A DNA stretch of 64,000 nucleotides from JBCBKU01 sp038521345 (GTDB lineage Bacteria; Pseudomonadota; Alphaproteobacteria; Rhodobacterales; Rhodobacteraceae), in NCBI GenBank assembly GCA_038521345.1, contig JBCBKU010000001.1, positions 186,001-250,000 of the forward strand, in the 5' to 3' direction. The notes beneath the pieces were generated by a model, which was not told where the DNA came from, did not search any database, and saw nothing but the letters and a program-made list of their open reading frames with translations. Below, one piece after another: positions 8,382-16,791 of the stretch; positions within the stretch are counted from its first letter, which is position 1, and every line of letters starts with the position of its first letter. The position numbers and the translations under genes are program-made.

Positions 8382-9640
8382 GCGTTGATCTGATCACCCT
8401 GCCCAACGGCTTTCGGATCGTAACCGAAACGATGCCCGGTCTGCATTCAGCCGCGCTCGGTATTTGGGTCGCGGCAGGAGGACGGCACGAGCGCCCGGAT
8501 CAAAACGGGATCGCGCATTTTCTGGAACACATGGCGTTCAAGGGCACGGCGCGCCGGTCGGCCCTCGAAATCGCCGAGGCGATCGAAGATGTGGGCGGAT
8601 ACATCAACGCATATACCAGTCGCGAGATGACGGCGTATTATGCCCGCGTGCTTGAACCGGATGTGCCACTGGCGCTGGACGTTATCTCCGACATCGTCCT
8701 GAACCCGGCTTTCGATCCCCTCGAAATCGAAGTTGAGCGCCATGTAATCCTTCAGGAAATCGGTCAGGCATTGGATACGCCGGACGACATCATCTTCGAC
8801 TGGTTGCAGGAGGTCGCGTTTCCTGGCCAGCCTCTTGGACGAACGATCCTGGGGCCCAGTGACCGCGTCAGCCGGTTCGGGCGCGCCGATCTGGCGGGGT
8901 TTGTGTCCGAGCGATATGCCCCTGATCAGATGGTCTTGTCGATAGCCGGCGCTTTCGATCGCGATGCTCTTGTCGCAGCCGCAACCGAGCTATTCGGAGG
9001 CCTTCCGCCGCATCCTACAGCCGAACCGGAACCGGCGGCCTTTGGGGGGGGCGAGCATCGGGTCAACAAGGCTCTGGAACAGGTTCATTTTGCCATGGCA
9101 TTTGAGGCGCCTGGCTACCTAGATCCGGATGTCTACACGTCGCAGATCTTCTCGACTGCTTTTGGCGGGGGAATGTCGTCGCGCCTCTTTCAGGAGGCCC
9201 GGGAGAAGCGCGGGTTGTGCTACTCCGTCTTCGCGCAGTCGGGCTCATACCTCGACAGTGGTCTCACGACGATCTACGCCGGAACTGGCGCGGACGAGAT
9301 CGCCGATCTGGCCAATCTTACAGTTGATGAGCTGAAGCGTGCTGTCGAAGATCTTTCCGAACCCGAGATCGCCCGCGCCCGAGCACAGATGAAGGCGGGC
9401 TTGTTGATGGGACTCGAGTCCCCGTCATCACGTGCAGAGCGGTTGGCGCGTCTTGTCGCGATTTGGGGCCGTGTTCCACCCATCGAGGAAACCATTGGCC
9501 GCATCGATGCGGTCACCGTTGGCGATGTCCGGCGCTTTGCCGAGCAGATGGTCGGCGGCCAGCAGGCCGCGCTCGCCCTGTACGGGCCAGTCGACCGTGC
9601 ACCGGCCCTCGAGTCCTTGAAGGAACGGCTTGCCGCCTGA
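8378..9640 (+). CDS. M16 family zinc peptidase (mitochondrial processing peptidase-like)
   Basis: A 420-residue single-unit M16 (pitrilysin) peptidase, the bacterial relative of the mitochondrial processing peptidase beta subunit. The inverted zinc motif HFLEH is at about residues 47-51, the distal Glu is in the EVERHVILQEI region, and the Gly-rich loop FGGGMSSRLFQEAREKRGLCYSV is present in the second half. It starts with TTG at 8378, inside the thrC stop, so it is coupled to thrC; the next gene starts within its own stop. Substrates are not predictable from sequence. Confidence 0.94.
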   Translation: MSVDLITLPNGFRIVTETMPGLHSAALGIWVAAGGRHERPDQNGIAHFLEHMAFKGTARRSALEIAEAIEDVGGYINAYTSREMTAYYARVLEPDVPLALDVISDIVLNPAFDPLEIEVERHVILQEIGQALDTPDDIIFDWLQEVAFPGQPLGRTILGPSDRVSRFGRADLAGFVSERYAPDQMVLSIAGAFDRDALVAAATELFGGLPPHPTAEPEPAAFGGGEHRVNKALEQVHFAMAFEAPGYLDPDVYTSQIFSTAFGGGMSSRLFQEAREKRGLCYSVFAQSGSYLDSGLTTIYAGTGADEIADLANLTVDELKRAVEDLSEPEIARARAQMKAGLLMGLESPSSRAERLARLVAIWGRVPPIEETIGRIDAVTVGDVRRFAEQMVGGQQAALALYGPVDRAPALESLKERLAA

Positions 9641-10224
9641 TGCTGCTCCGTCGCCGGACACTCCGGATCGATACCGAACGTCTGATCCTTCGCCCGCCGA
9701 CCCATGGGGACTTCAATCCTTGGGTCGCGCTGCGCCAGTCAAGCAGCGATTTCCTGATTCCTTGGGAACCTGCGCGTGCCACAGATCACCTGACGCGCCG
9801 CGCCTTCACAAACCGCGTTTACTGGGCGAGCCGATCGATCGGGCAGGGGAACGCACTGCCTCTCTTCATCTTCCGGCGCTCTGACGATGCGCTCTTGGGG
9901 GCGATCACTCTCGACAACATTCGCCGCGGGCCGGCCCAGGCCGGGACACTTGGCTACTGGATCGGGGCGTCCTATGCGCGCCAAGGCCATATGCGAGAAG
10001 CGATCACCGCTTTGGTTCATCACGCGTTCGAGCGTCTAGATCTTAGTCGGATCGAAGCTGCCTGCCTGGCAGAGAACGCGGCGTCGCGAGGTCTTCTCGA
10101 GAAGTGTGAGTTTAAGTACGAGGGCATCGCCCAAGCCTATCTTCAGATCAATGGGCGATGGCGGAACCACGTTCTTTACGCAAAACTGCGCACAGACCGG
10201 CGCGGACGATCAAATTCGGGCTGA
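9640..10224 (+). CDS. GNAT acetyltransferase, RimJ/RimL-like
   Basis: A 194-residue GCN5-family N-acetyltransferase resembling the RimJ/RimL ribosomal-protein acetyltransferases: it begins with the typical IDTERLILRPPTHGDF, has GTLGYWIGASYARQGHMREA (the acetyl-CoA loop, R-Q-G-H-M) near residue 110, and ends with the family motif NAASRGLLEKCEFKYEGI. The ATG at 9640 overlaps the stop of the M16 peptidase; the open frame runs further upstream but only inside that gene. The acceptor substrate is unknown. Confidence 0.9.
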   Translation: MLLRRRTLRIDTERLILRPPTHGDFNPWVALRQSSSDFLIPWEPARATDHLTRRAFTNRVYWASRSIGQGNALPLFIFRRSDDALLGAITLDNIRRGPAQAGTLGYWIGASYARQGHMREAITALVHHAFERLDLSRIEAACLAENAASRGLLEKCEFKYEGIAQAYLQINGRWRNHVLYAKLRTDRRGRSNSG

Positions 10225-10267
10225 CCCGTTACACGGGCGTGCTACCCTTCCAAAAGGAGGCATGCCC

Positions 10268-11116
10268 ATGATCAGATCTTTCGTGTTTCTTTGCGGCATC
10301 CTCGCCGCCCTTCCTTCGGCCGCTCAGGACAGACGGCCCAGCCATTGCATTGCAATCGCCGATGCTGCCCCGGGGATTGAATTCGTCCAGCATGTAAGTT
10401 TCCAAGAAGCGGTCGAACCCTTCTCGGTTCGGCTCACCTATATCGATCACGCCATGTTCCTGATCCAGACCGAAGGCGGGTTGAGCGCGGTGACCGACTA
10501 TGCAGGGTTCATAGGCGTGACCGATTTCACCCCCGATGTCGTAACGATGAACAACTCGCATTCCACCCATTGGACGGCAGTTCCCGACCCCGGGATCCCG
10601 CATGTACTGGAGGGTTGGGGTTCGAGCGGAGAACCCGCGGATCACCACCTAGATCTGGGTGAAATGCTTGTGCGCAACGTGCCGACGGACGCACGCTCGG
10701 GATTCCAGCTTGGGGATCCAGCGCAGGGCACCGGTGTTCGTGTCGGCGGGAATTCGATCTTTGTGTTCGAGGCTGCGGGTCTTTGCATCGGCCATTTGGG
10801 TCATCTCCATCACAAGCCCGACGACGCACAATTCGCGGCCCTAGGGCGGCTCGATGTTGTTATGGCTCCGGTCGATGGTGGGTTCACGCTTGATCTCCCG
10901 ACCATGATCGAAACCCTGAAACGGCTTCGCTCATCCGTGGTCATCCCGATGCACTGGTTCAGCGTCTCGTCGCTCGAGCGCTTCCTCGCAGGTATGGCAG
11001 ACGAGTTCGACATCGATCGGGCGGGACCGAACAGTATCGAGGTTTCTCTTCGAACCCTCCCGGAAAGGCCTACCGTCGTTGTCATGCAGCCCCGCTTCCT
11101 TTCGTATCCAGAATAG
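10268..11116 (+). CDS. Exported metallo-beta-lactamase-fold protein
   Basis: A 282-residue protein with a signal peptide (MIRSFVFLCGILAALPSAAQ) and the metallo-beta-lactamase fold of the UlaG-like group. AGFIGVTDFTPDVV leads into NNSHSTHW, where the usual HxHxDH would be; later LCIGHLGHLHH and VIPMHWFS match the other metal loops. I chose the ATG at 10268, seven bases after AAGGAGG; the ATG at 10262 is too close to that site. The first metal loop is unusual, so activity may differ from the standard hydrolases. It follows the acetyltransferase by 43 bp. Substrate unknown. Confidence 0.85.
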   Translation: MIRSFVFLCGILAALPSAAQDRRPSHCIAIADAAPGIEFVQHVSFQEAVEPFSVRLTYIDHAMFLIQTEGGLSAVTDYAGFIGVTDFTPDVVTMNNSHSTHWTAVPDPGIPHVLEGWGSSGEPADHHLDLGEMLVRNVPTDARSGFQLGDPAQGTGVRVGGNSIFVFEAAGLCIGHLGHLHHKPDDAQFAALGRLDVVMAPVDGGFTLDLPTMIETLKRLRSSVVIPMHWFSVSSLERFLAGMADEFDIDRAGPNSIEVSLRTLPERPTVVVMQPRFLSYPE

Positions 11117-11152
11117 CTTGCGGGTGGCCACCGTCTGACTGATGGTCGGCCT

Positions 11153-12571
11153 ATGTTGAATGACGCCGATGAGGCGCTGGCCAAACGCCTGCGCACGCAC
11201 TTACCAGACATTGCCTTTCGACAGCCACGTGAAGCGGATCATGAAGAGCCGCGCGGTCGCTGGCGTGGCCAGGTCGGCCTTCTGGTCCGCCCGGAAACAC
11301 CGGGCGAGGTGGGGACGGTTCTTCGACTTGCCAATGAAGCCCGTGTTCCGGTGGTGGCGCGAGGCGGAGGTACTGGGCTGGTGGGTGGACAGACCATGCC
11401 AGAGGGTGCGCGCCCCATTCTCCTGTCTTTCGAGCGCATGACCCGGATCCGTGCGGCTGAGCCCGAGAACATGGCCATAATTGCCGAAGCTGGCGCCACG
11501 CTCGCCGATCTTCACAGCGCTGCTGAGTATGTTGGGGCGCTCTTCCCTTTGTCCTATGCCTCCGAAGCAACGGCCACGATCGGCGGGGCCCTTGCTGTCA
11601 ATTCAGGTGGACTGAACGTCCTGCGCTATGGCACTGCCCGCGACCTCTGCCTTGGTCTTGAAGCGGTAATGGCCGACGGGCGGATTTACGAAGGGCTGAG
11701 CAGCCTTCGAAAGGACAACACGGGGTATGACCTGCGGCACCTCCTGATCGGATCAGAGGGCACGCTAGGTGTCATCACAGCCGCCACGGTGCGACTCTAT
11801 CCAAAACCGGACCATATCGCGACCGCGCTTGTGGTCGTTCCCGATTCTGCTGCGGCACTCGACCTGCTCGCCCAAGCGCGGGAACGGTTCGGATCCATGA
11901 TTTCGGCGTTTGAACTGATCTCGGGCATGGGGCTGTGCTTTTTAGACGAAACGGGTTTCGACTATCCCCGACCGTTCTCCGGTATTCCCGATTGGCTGGT
12001 CCTGATCGAGATCGGGGCGTTCGCTGGTGTCGATCCGGTGGAAGGCCTCGGAAATCTCTTCGAAGGCGCTTTGGCGAACCATCTGGTCACGGACGGTGTA
12101 ATCGCCCAGTCAGAGGCGCAGCGGGCCGCATTTTGGTCGATCAGGGAAAACATCCCCGCCGCCAACCGCCGTATTGGCGCGGTCGCCAGCCATGACATTT
12201 CACTTCCGATCGGCACGATCCCGGATTTTCTGAGGGAGGCCGGAGACGCACTGTCACGAATTAAACCGCTCCGAATCAACGCGTTCGGGCATCTGGGGGA
12301 CGGCAATCTGCACTACAACGCATTTCCTTTGCCTGGCGATTCTGGGGCTAGTTCATCAGAACTACGCACCCGAGTGACTGAAACAGTCCACGATCTTGTC
12401 CACAAGCTTGGCGGCAGCTTCAGTGCAGAACATGGTGTGGGCCGCGCCAAGACCGGAGATGTCGAGAAATACGGCGATCCGACGCGACTTGCCGCCATGC
12501 AGGCGATCAAGAAAGCCTTGGATCCAAACGGTATCCTGAACCCCGGAGCGGTCTTACGCGCTGGCGTCTAG
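11153..12571 (+). CDS. FAD-linked oxidase, GlcD / D-2-hydroxyacid dehydrogenase type
   Basis: A 472-residue flavoprotein of the FAD_binding_4 / FAD-oxidase_C architecture (glycolate oxidase GlcD, D-lactate and D-2-hydroxyglutarate dehydrogenases). The PP-loop region VPVVARGGGTGLVGGQTMP binds FAD; ATIGGALAVNSGGLNVLRYG and LIGSEGTLGVITAATVRLYP are conserved; the C-terminal metal and active-site segment is NAFGHLGDGNLHYN plus SAEHGVGRAK. It most resembles D-2-hydroxyglutarate dehydrogenase, but substrate cannot be fixed by eye. It converges on apt with overlapping stop codons. Confidence 0.92.
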   Translation: MLNDADEALAKRLRTHLPDIAFRQPREADHEEPRGRWRGQVGLLVRPETPGEVGTVLRLANEARVPVVARGGGTGLVGGQTMPEGARPILLSFERMTRIRAAEPENMAIIAEAGATLADLHSAAEYVGALFPLSYASEATATIGGALAVNSGGLNVLRYGTARDLCLGLEAVMADGRIYEGLSSLRKDNTGYDLRHLLIGSEGTLGVITAATVRLYPKPDHIATALVVVPDSAAALDLLAQARERFGSMISAFELISGMGLCFLDETGFDYPRPFSGIPDWLVLIEIGAFAGVDPVEGLGNLFEGALANHLVTDGVIAQSEAQRAAFWSIRENIPAANRRIGAVASHDISLPIGTIPDFLREAGDALSRIKPLRINAFGHLGDGNLHYNAFPLPGDSGASSSELRTRVTETVHDLVHKLGGSFSAEHGVGRAKTGDVEKYGDPTRLAAMQAIKKALDPNGILNPGAVLRAGV

Positions 12572-13110
12572 GCGCCCTCGAATTCGCAGAGCGTGTGGAC
12601 GTCCATACCGAGATCTTCAAGCAGCTTGCGACCTCCGAGTTCCGGCAGGTCGATGACGAAGGCACATCCGACAATGTTCCCCCCAAGTCGTTCGATCAAT
12701 TTTATCCCCGCTTCCGCGGTGCCGCCGGTTGCCAAAAGATCGTCGACGACGAGGACCTTCTCCCCGGCCTGAATAGCGTCGTCGTGAACTTCGACAATCG
12801 CCTCGCCATATTCGAGCTTGTAGTCTTGGCTGATTGTTGTGCCGGGCAGCTTGCCCTTCTTGCGAATTGGAACGAAGCCCACTGACAGTTGATGCGCAAC
12901 CGCGCCTCCAAGGATGAAACCGCGCGCCTCAAGGCCCACGACCTTGTCAATTTCTTCGCCTGCATAGGGGTGCAGAAGTTGGTCGATGCACATCCGGAAC
13001 CCGCGCGGGTCGGCAAATAGGGTCGTCACATCCCGAAACATGATCCCTTCATGCGGGAAGTCGGCGATCGTCCGGACATAGTCCTTCACGGTCGGGCGCA
13101 GATGCTGCAT
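12568..13110 (-). CDS. apt: Adenine phosphoribosyltransferase
   Basis: Apt salvages adenine to AMP using PRPP. The 180 residues carry the type I PRTase PRPP loop VLVVDDLLATGGTAEA (about residues 119-134), the N-terminal family region DFPHEGIMFRDVTTL and the flexible loop KKGKLPGTTISQDYKLEYG. The stop overlaps that of the convergent FAD oxidase gene. mtnP, which releases adenine from methylthioadenosine, lies about 0.5 kb upstream on the same strand, so the two may act in one salvage route. Confidence 0.97.
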   Translation of the reverse strand: MQHLRPTVKDYVRTIADFPHEGIMFRDVTTLFADPRGFRMCIDQLLHPYAGEEIDKVVGLEARGFILGGAVAHQLSVGFVPIRKKGKLPGTTISQDYKLEYGEAIVEVHDDAIQAGEKVLVVDDLLATGGTAEAGIKLIERLGGNIVGCAFVIDLPELGGRKLLEDLGMDVHTLCEFEGA

Positions 13111-13427
13111 GGGGAACCCTCCGATTGGCGCAACGCCGCCATCTCACGGCGTCGCATGCCACAACGCAAGGGTGAATGCCTTGTTAAGGGGCCGCACCGG
13201 CCTTGTGCGGTCATCACGCCACGGGGCCCCTCAGGGTCCCGTGCCATTCTATGTCTTGATCAGGCGCTGCGAAGGCTCCTGACCGTGCGGTAAAGCCCAT
13301 CTGGAATCCATGTCAAATGTGGTTTCCGCCAGTTCATTTGGTCTCGGATGAGCATATTACGTGCGGTAAAAAGTGACATTGCTCTTTCCTTTCACATCTT
13401 GCCATTGCTAATGCTGTATGGCTTTTG
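13111..13427. other. Intergenic region upstream of apt and the RHH gene
   Basis: No gene is visible. The region must hold the leftward apt promoter and the rightward promoter of the small RHH gene. The left half is GC-rich with an inverted repeat (AGGGGCC near 13179 and GGCCCCT near 13224). The right half becomes sharply AT-rich from about 13360, leading into the palindrome at 13428-13455. Confidence 0.6.
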
Positions 13428-13455
13428 GATATGTTATGTATATACATTGCATATC
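13428..13455 (+). promoter_or_regulatory. 28-bp imperfect palindrome, candidate RHH operator
   Basis: A perfect 12-bp palindrome (ATGTATATACAT, 13436-13447) is flanked by GATATG on the left and CATATC on the right, so 24 of 28 positions are symmetric. It lies in the AT-rich stretch 23 bp upstream of the start codon of the ribbon-helix-helix gene. Small RHH proteins usually bind such repeats in their own promoter, so autoregulation is a reasonable inference. Confidence 0.65.
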
Positions 13456-13478
13456 ATCATTGTCAAGATCGTGGAAGA

Positions 13479-13643
13479 ATGCCTGACAAGAAGAAGACTG
13501 CTAACAAGGATAGCCAACTCGTCCTGCGGCTCGACAAGGACGAACGGGACGCCTTTGTTCAACTCTGCAAAGACCTGGATACTTCGGCCGCGCGCGAGAT
13601 ACGCGCATTCATCCGTCGCTTCCTGAAAAAACACAAAGAGTAG
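13479..13643 (+). CDS. Small ribbon-helix-helix DNA-binding protein
   Basis: A 54-residue protein (start MPDKKKTANKD) with the ribbon-helix-helix pattern of CopG/Arc-type regulators: a basic tail, a beta strand SQLVLRLDKDERDAFVQLCK and a second helix TSAAREIRAFIRRFLKKH. It ends with a very basic helix. I chose the ATG at 13479 (GGAAGA upstream) over one at 13425 because the longer form would read through the palindromic operator. No toxin gene follows; the next gene is mtnP on the other strand, 6 bp away. The target is unknown. Confidence 0.8.
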   Translation: MPDKKKTANKDSQLVLRLDKDERDAFVQLCKDLDTSAAREIRAFIRRFLKKHKE

Positions 13644-13649
13644 GGCGCG

Positions 13650-14525
13650 CTAGACGAGAACCCGGCCCGCGACTGCATCAAGTTTCGCGACAAGTTCAGG
13701 ATCACGCTGATCCGGAGCTGTAAGAACTGCAAAATCGAGCGCTCGGTCGCAGCCATGGGGGCAGGGCGCGCGTTCGGACCCGAGACGCTCCGGTAAACCT
13801 GCAATAAGTGACTTTGCCTTCTCGGCGTTTCCGGTCAGCGTTCGAATGATGTCTGTGACGTCAACTTCGCCATGGTCCGGGTGCCAGCTGTCATAGTCGG
13901 TAATCATTGCAACGGATGCGTAACAAAGCTCGGCTTCGCGAGCGAGCTTGGCTTCCGGCATGTTGGTCATTCCGATTACGTCACATCCCCAAACCTCGCG
14001 ATACAGTTTTGACTCGGCCAGTGTCGAGAATTGCGGCCCTTCCATCGCAAGATAGGTACCGCCATCGTGCACGGTGATGCCGGCTTCGCGCGCCGCATCA
14101 AGACAGGCAGCCCCCAGCCGCGGACAGGTTGGATTCGCGACACTCACATGAGCGACGCATCCGGTGCCAAAAAAGGACTTCTCCCGAGCGAAGGTGCGGT
14201 CAATGAACTGATCAACGATCACGAAGTCCCCGGGTGCCATTTCTTCCCGGAAGGACCCACAGGCTGAAACAGAGATGACGTCCGTGACACCCAGCCGTTT
14301 CAAGGCATCAATATTGGCGCGGTATGGGACGGTCGTGGGTGAATGGACGTGGCCCCGACCATGCCGGGGCAGGAAGGCCATCTTCACTCCGTTAAGGACA
14401 CCGACCTTGACCTGATCCGATGGTGATCCCCACGGGCTTTCGGTGCTCTGCCATTCCGCGCCCTCCAGTCCCTCTATCTCGTAGACGCCAGACCCGCCGA
14501 TAACGCCGATCATCGTTTCCGTCAT
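13650..14525 (-). CDS. mtnP: S-methyl-5'-thioadenosine phosphorylase
   Basis: MtnP cleaves methylthioadenosine to adenine and methylthioribose-1-phosphate, recycling the by-product of polyamine and acyl-homoserine-lactone synthesis. The 291 residues have the phosphate loops IGGSGVYEIEG and PRHGRGHVHSPTTVPYRAN, the conserved VSACGSFREEMAPGDFVIVDQF and the purine-site region MEGPQFSTLAESKLYR followed by GMTNMPEAKLAREAELCYA. I chose the ATG at 14525 with GGAGG five bases before it, instead of an ATG four codons upstream that overlaps that site. Adenine released here can feed apt. Confidence 0.95.
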   Translation of the reverse strand: MTETMIGVIGGSGVYEIEGLEGAEWQSTESPWGSPSDQVKVGVLNGVKMAFLPRHGRGHVHSPTTVPYRANIDALKRLGVTDVISVSACGSFREEMAPGDFVIVDQFIDRTFAREKSFFGTGCVAHVSVANPTCPRLGAACLDAAREAGITVHDGGTYLAMEGPQFSTLAESKLYREVWGCDVIGMTNMPEAKLAREAELCYASVAMITDYDSWHPDHGEVDVTDIIRTLTGNAEKAKSLIAGLPERLGSERAPCPHGCDRALDFAVLTAPDQRDPELVAKLDAVAGRVLV

Positions 14526-14589
14526 ACCTGCCTCCATTGGCCGCGTGGCTCAGTTTGCCGCCTCATCCTGGAATTGCAATTGGGATCAA

Positions 14590-15195
14590 TCACTCGCCGG
14601 GGCGCTTCAGGGAGAAGGTCTCGGTGATCCGTGAATAGTCCCGGTACCCCAAACGGGTCAGGGGCTGAAAGGTCGACACGTCAAACATGCCGTCGACCAG
14701 ACAATCGTCGCGCAAATGCACACCGACCACCTCTCCAAAGACGACGAAATTCGAGGCGCCTTTCAATCGGATCACATCCGTCATTTGGCATTCCAGTGTC
14801 GCGGGCGCCTCGGCTACCCTAGAACAGGAGATCACCTCGCACGGCGCACGGGCAATGCCGGCCTTGTCAAACTCGTCGACTTCCCGGGGCCAAGGTCCCG
14901 AAGACACGTTCATCACATCTCGCATCGCGTACTCGACGACGTTCACGGCGAAAACGCCCGTATCCCGAATATTAGCAACGGTATCCTTGGTGTCGCCCTG
15001 ATCGTCCTTGGTAGCGGTCGACGCAAACATGACCTGTGGGGGCACGTATGCGACCGCGTTGAAGAAGGAGTAGGGTGCAAGGTTTTCCGATCCGTCAGAT
15101 CCGCGCGTCGAGATCCAACCGATTGGGCGTGGTGTGACCACTGCGTTGAAGGGATTATGGGGAAGGCCGTGGCCATCTTCTGGGCGGTAGAACAT
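14590..15195 (-). CDS. Flavin reductase-like FMN-binding protein
   Basis: A 201-residue protein of the flavin reductase domain family (split-barrel, FMN binding). The start MFYRPEDGHGLPHNPF leads into the signature NAVVTPRPIGWIS, then LAPYSFFNAVAYVPPQVMFAS, all typical of this family of NAD(P)H:flavin reductases and related oxidoreductases. It is 64 bp upstream of mtnP on the same strand and could be co-transcribed. The physiological partner is unknown. Confidence 0.9.
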   Translation of the reverse strand: MFYRPEDGHGLPHNPFNAVVTPRPIGWISTRGSDGSENLAPYSFFNAVAYVPPQVMFASTATKDDQGDTKDTVANIRDTGVFAVNVVEYAMRDVMNVSSGPWPREVDEFDKAGIARAPCEVISCSRVAEAPATLECQMTDVIRLKGASNFVVFGEVVGVHLRDDCLVDGMFDVSTFQPLTRLGYRDYSRITETFSLKRPGE

Positions 15196-15281
15196 CTTGG
15201 GACCCTAGGTGGTTTGCCGCAGGCCTAGCCGCGTGCTAGGGCCGACGCCAGCCAAAAAGGGACAGGCACGAAGGCCGGGCC

Positions 15282-15755
15282 GTGAACATCGAACAGGAAA
15301 CCGGCGACGATTACTGGGAGGTCGAAGCTCTCTTCGACCTCGCTTTCGCACCGGGCCGAGAGGCCCTGTCGTCGTACCGCCTGCGCGACGGAGCGGACCC
15401 AGTCGCAAAGCTCTGCCGGGTTGCACGCGATGACGAGGGAATCCTGGCGGCTGCGATCCGATACTGGCCAGTGAAAGTTGGCCAACTGCCGGCGCTTCTT
15501 CTCGGTCCTGTGGCCGTCCACCCAACACGCCAAGGCGAGGGTCTTGGCGGCTGGATCATCGAGGAGAGCCTCGATCACGCAACCGGTTGGGACCGTGTTC
15601 TCCTCGTGGGCGATGCACCCTATTACCGTCGCTTTGGGTTCATGCCACTGGCCGGCATTGATATGCCGCCGCCGACTAATCCGGCGCGGATACTCGGACG
15701 TGCACTGTCGGACGGCGCGTGGGACGGTGTCTCGGGCCCAGTTACCCGGTCATGA
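15282..15755 (+). CDS. GNAT N-acetyltransferase (YhbS-like)
   Basis: A 157-residue acetyltransferase starting at GTG 15282. The acetyl-CoA loop is LGPVAVHPTRQGEGLGGWII and the C-terminal part DAPYYRRFGFMPLAG is the pattern of the YhbS-type group. It is divergent from the flavin reductase gene and converges on the lipoprotein gene with 3 bp between the stops. Acceptor unknown. Confidence 0.87.
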   Translation: MNIEQETGDDYWEVEALFDLAFAPGREALSSYRLRDGADPVAKLCRVARDDEGILAAAIRYWPVKVGQLPALLLGPVAVHPTRQGEGLGGWIIEESLDHATGWDRVLLVGDAPYYRRFGFMPLAGIDMPPPTNPARILGRALSDGAWDGVSGPVTRS

Positions 15756-15758
15756 AAC

Positions 15759-16334
15759 TCATTCGGCCGCGAACGAGCCCGACACGATCAGCATGCTGGC
15801 TCCGCTGCCATCTTCACGAGCGATGGCCTCGAAATCGCCCGAAACAAAGGACGACGCGGGCGCAAATCCTGTTAGGCGGGCTTCGAAGTGTTCGTTCGAG
15901 GAATCGGCCGTGAAGCGTTGACTGCCGAAAGCAATCGCAAGGCTCGTAACATCCACCGTCGTGCCGACGCCGAAGTTTCTTCCCAATCCACCCGCTTGAA
16001 GGACGACCTCGGTCACAACCGGGCAGCCAGCGGGGCTCGATGTCGAGAAGTTGACCGGGTTTACCGCTGTAATTGTGATCAGATAGTTCGCGTCGCCGGG
16101 GGCACCTGATTGGTTCACCGTTGGTTTTACACCATCGGCAAAGCTGACCGCCACGACACAAGGTGACGCGGTCAAAAGCGGTGCGATGTTCCGGGTGCCA
16201 TTCTGGACCTCAGATATCAGTGTCGAGTCCGTGGGGGCGACCCGAAACTGAAAACTGAAAATCTGCGGAGCATCGATCTGACCGCAACTAACGAGGGCCG
16301 CTCCGGCCATGGCGAGCAAAAAACAACGTGCCAT
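15759..16334 (-). CDS. Putative lipoprotein of unknown function
   Basis: A 191-residue protein with a lipoprotein signal (MARCFLLAMAGAALVSCGQ; lipobox LVSC, so the mature N-terminus would be the Cys at about residue 17). The rest has no motif I recognise; it reads as a beta-rich domain with several Thr/Ser/Val stretches. I chose the ATG at 16334 (GAGAGAAC upstream) because it places the signal peptide at the N-terminus; a longer frame from 16376 does not. Probably anchored in the outer membrane or periplasmic face. Confidence 0.75.
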   Translation of the reverse strand: MARCFLLAMAGAALVSCGQIDAPQIFSFQFRVAPTDSTLISEVQNGTRNIAPLLTASPCVVAVSFADGVKPTVNQSGAPGDANYLITITAVNPVNFSTSSPAGCPVVTEVVLQAGGLGRNFGVGTTVDVTSLAIAFGSQRFTADSSNEHFEARLTGFAPASSFVSGDFEAIAREDGSGASMLIVSGSFAAE

Positions 16335-16391
16335 AAATGTTCTCTCGAATGCGTAGTTGATGCGAGAACCTAACACGCATCTGGCGTCAGT

Positions 16392-16787
16392 CTATTTCAT
16401 CCGGTCTGCTTTTTTTCGAACCAGGACTGTTCGAAGATCATGCATGGCGAGCAAAAGGCGGTCCGTGATTTCGTCAAGCTGTTCCTCGGTGGCCTTGGAT
16501 TGTGCCCATTGGGCCGTGAGGTTCAGGTGATCGACGGTCCGATGAATGTCGTCCAGATCGCGGCGCTGCAGATGTGCCCGGCGCTCTGTCATCCATGCTT
16601 CGATGGCCTCCATGTCCGCTGTACTAAGATCCCCGTCGCCATGAGCACGGATCTCGCCGTTGCGGATATTCACGACCGCGATCTGGTCCATCTCGATGCG
16701 TCGATGCCGGTTTTCGGTATCCACGCGGTAGACAGCGGCGCCGTTCTCCCGGACGCGAAAGAAGTAGTCTGGAAGATCCGTCGACAT
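16392..16787 (-). CDS. Conserved hypothetical protein, 131 residues
   Basis: A soluble acidic/basic mixed protein beginning MSTDLPDYFFRVRENG with a beta-rich first half (AAVYRVDTENRHRRIEMDQIAVVNIRNGEIRAHG broken by turns) and a mostly helical second half rich in charged residues. No domain is recognised. It lies 4 bp after the aspartate aminotransferase stop on the same strand and is probably co-transcribed with it. Confidence 0.75.
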   Translation of the reverse strand: MSTDLPDYFFRVRENGAAVYRVDTENRHRRIEMDQIAVVNIRNGEIRAHGDGDLSTADMEAIEAWMTERRAHLQRRDLDDIHRTVDHLNLTAQWAQSKATEEQLDEITDRLLLAMHDLRTVLVRKKADRMK

Positions 16788-16791
16788 GGCC

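Noticed and set aside
9463..9639. Upstream extension of the RimJ-like acetyltransferase
   Set aside because: It lies wholly within the M16 peptidase gene; the family start is the overlapping ATG at 9640.
13111..13427. Structured RNA or riboswitch upstream of apt
   Set aside because: Only a 7-bp inverted repeat with a long loop is seen; no purine-riboswitch core can be recognised.
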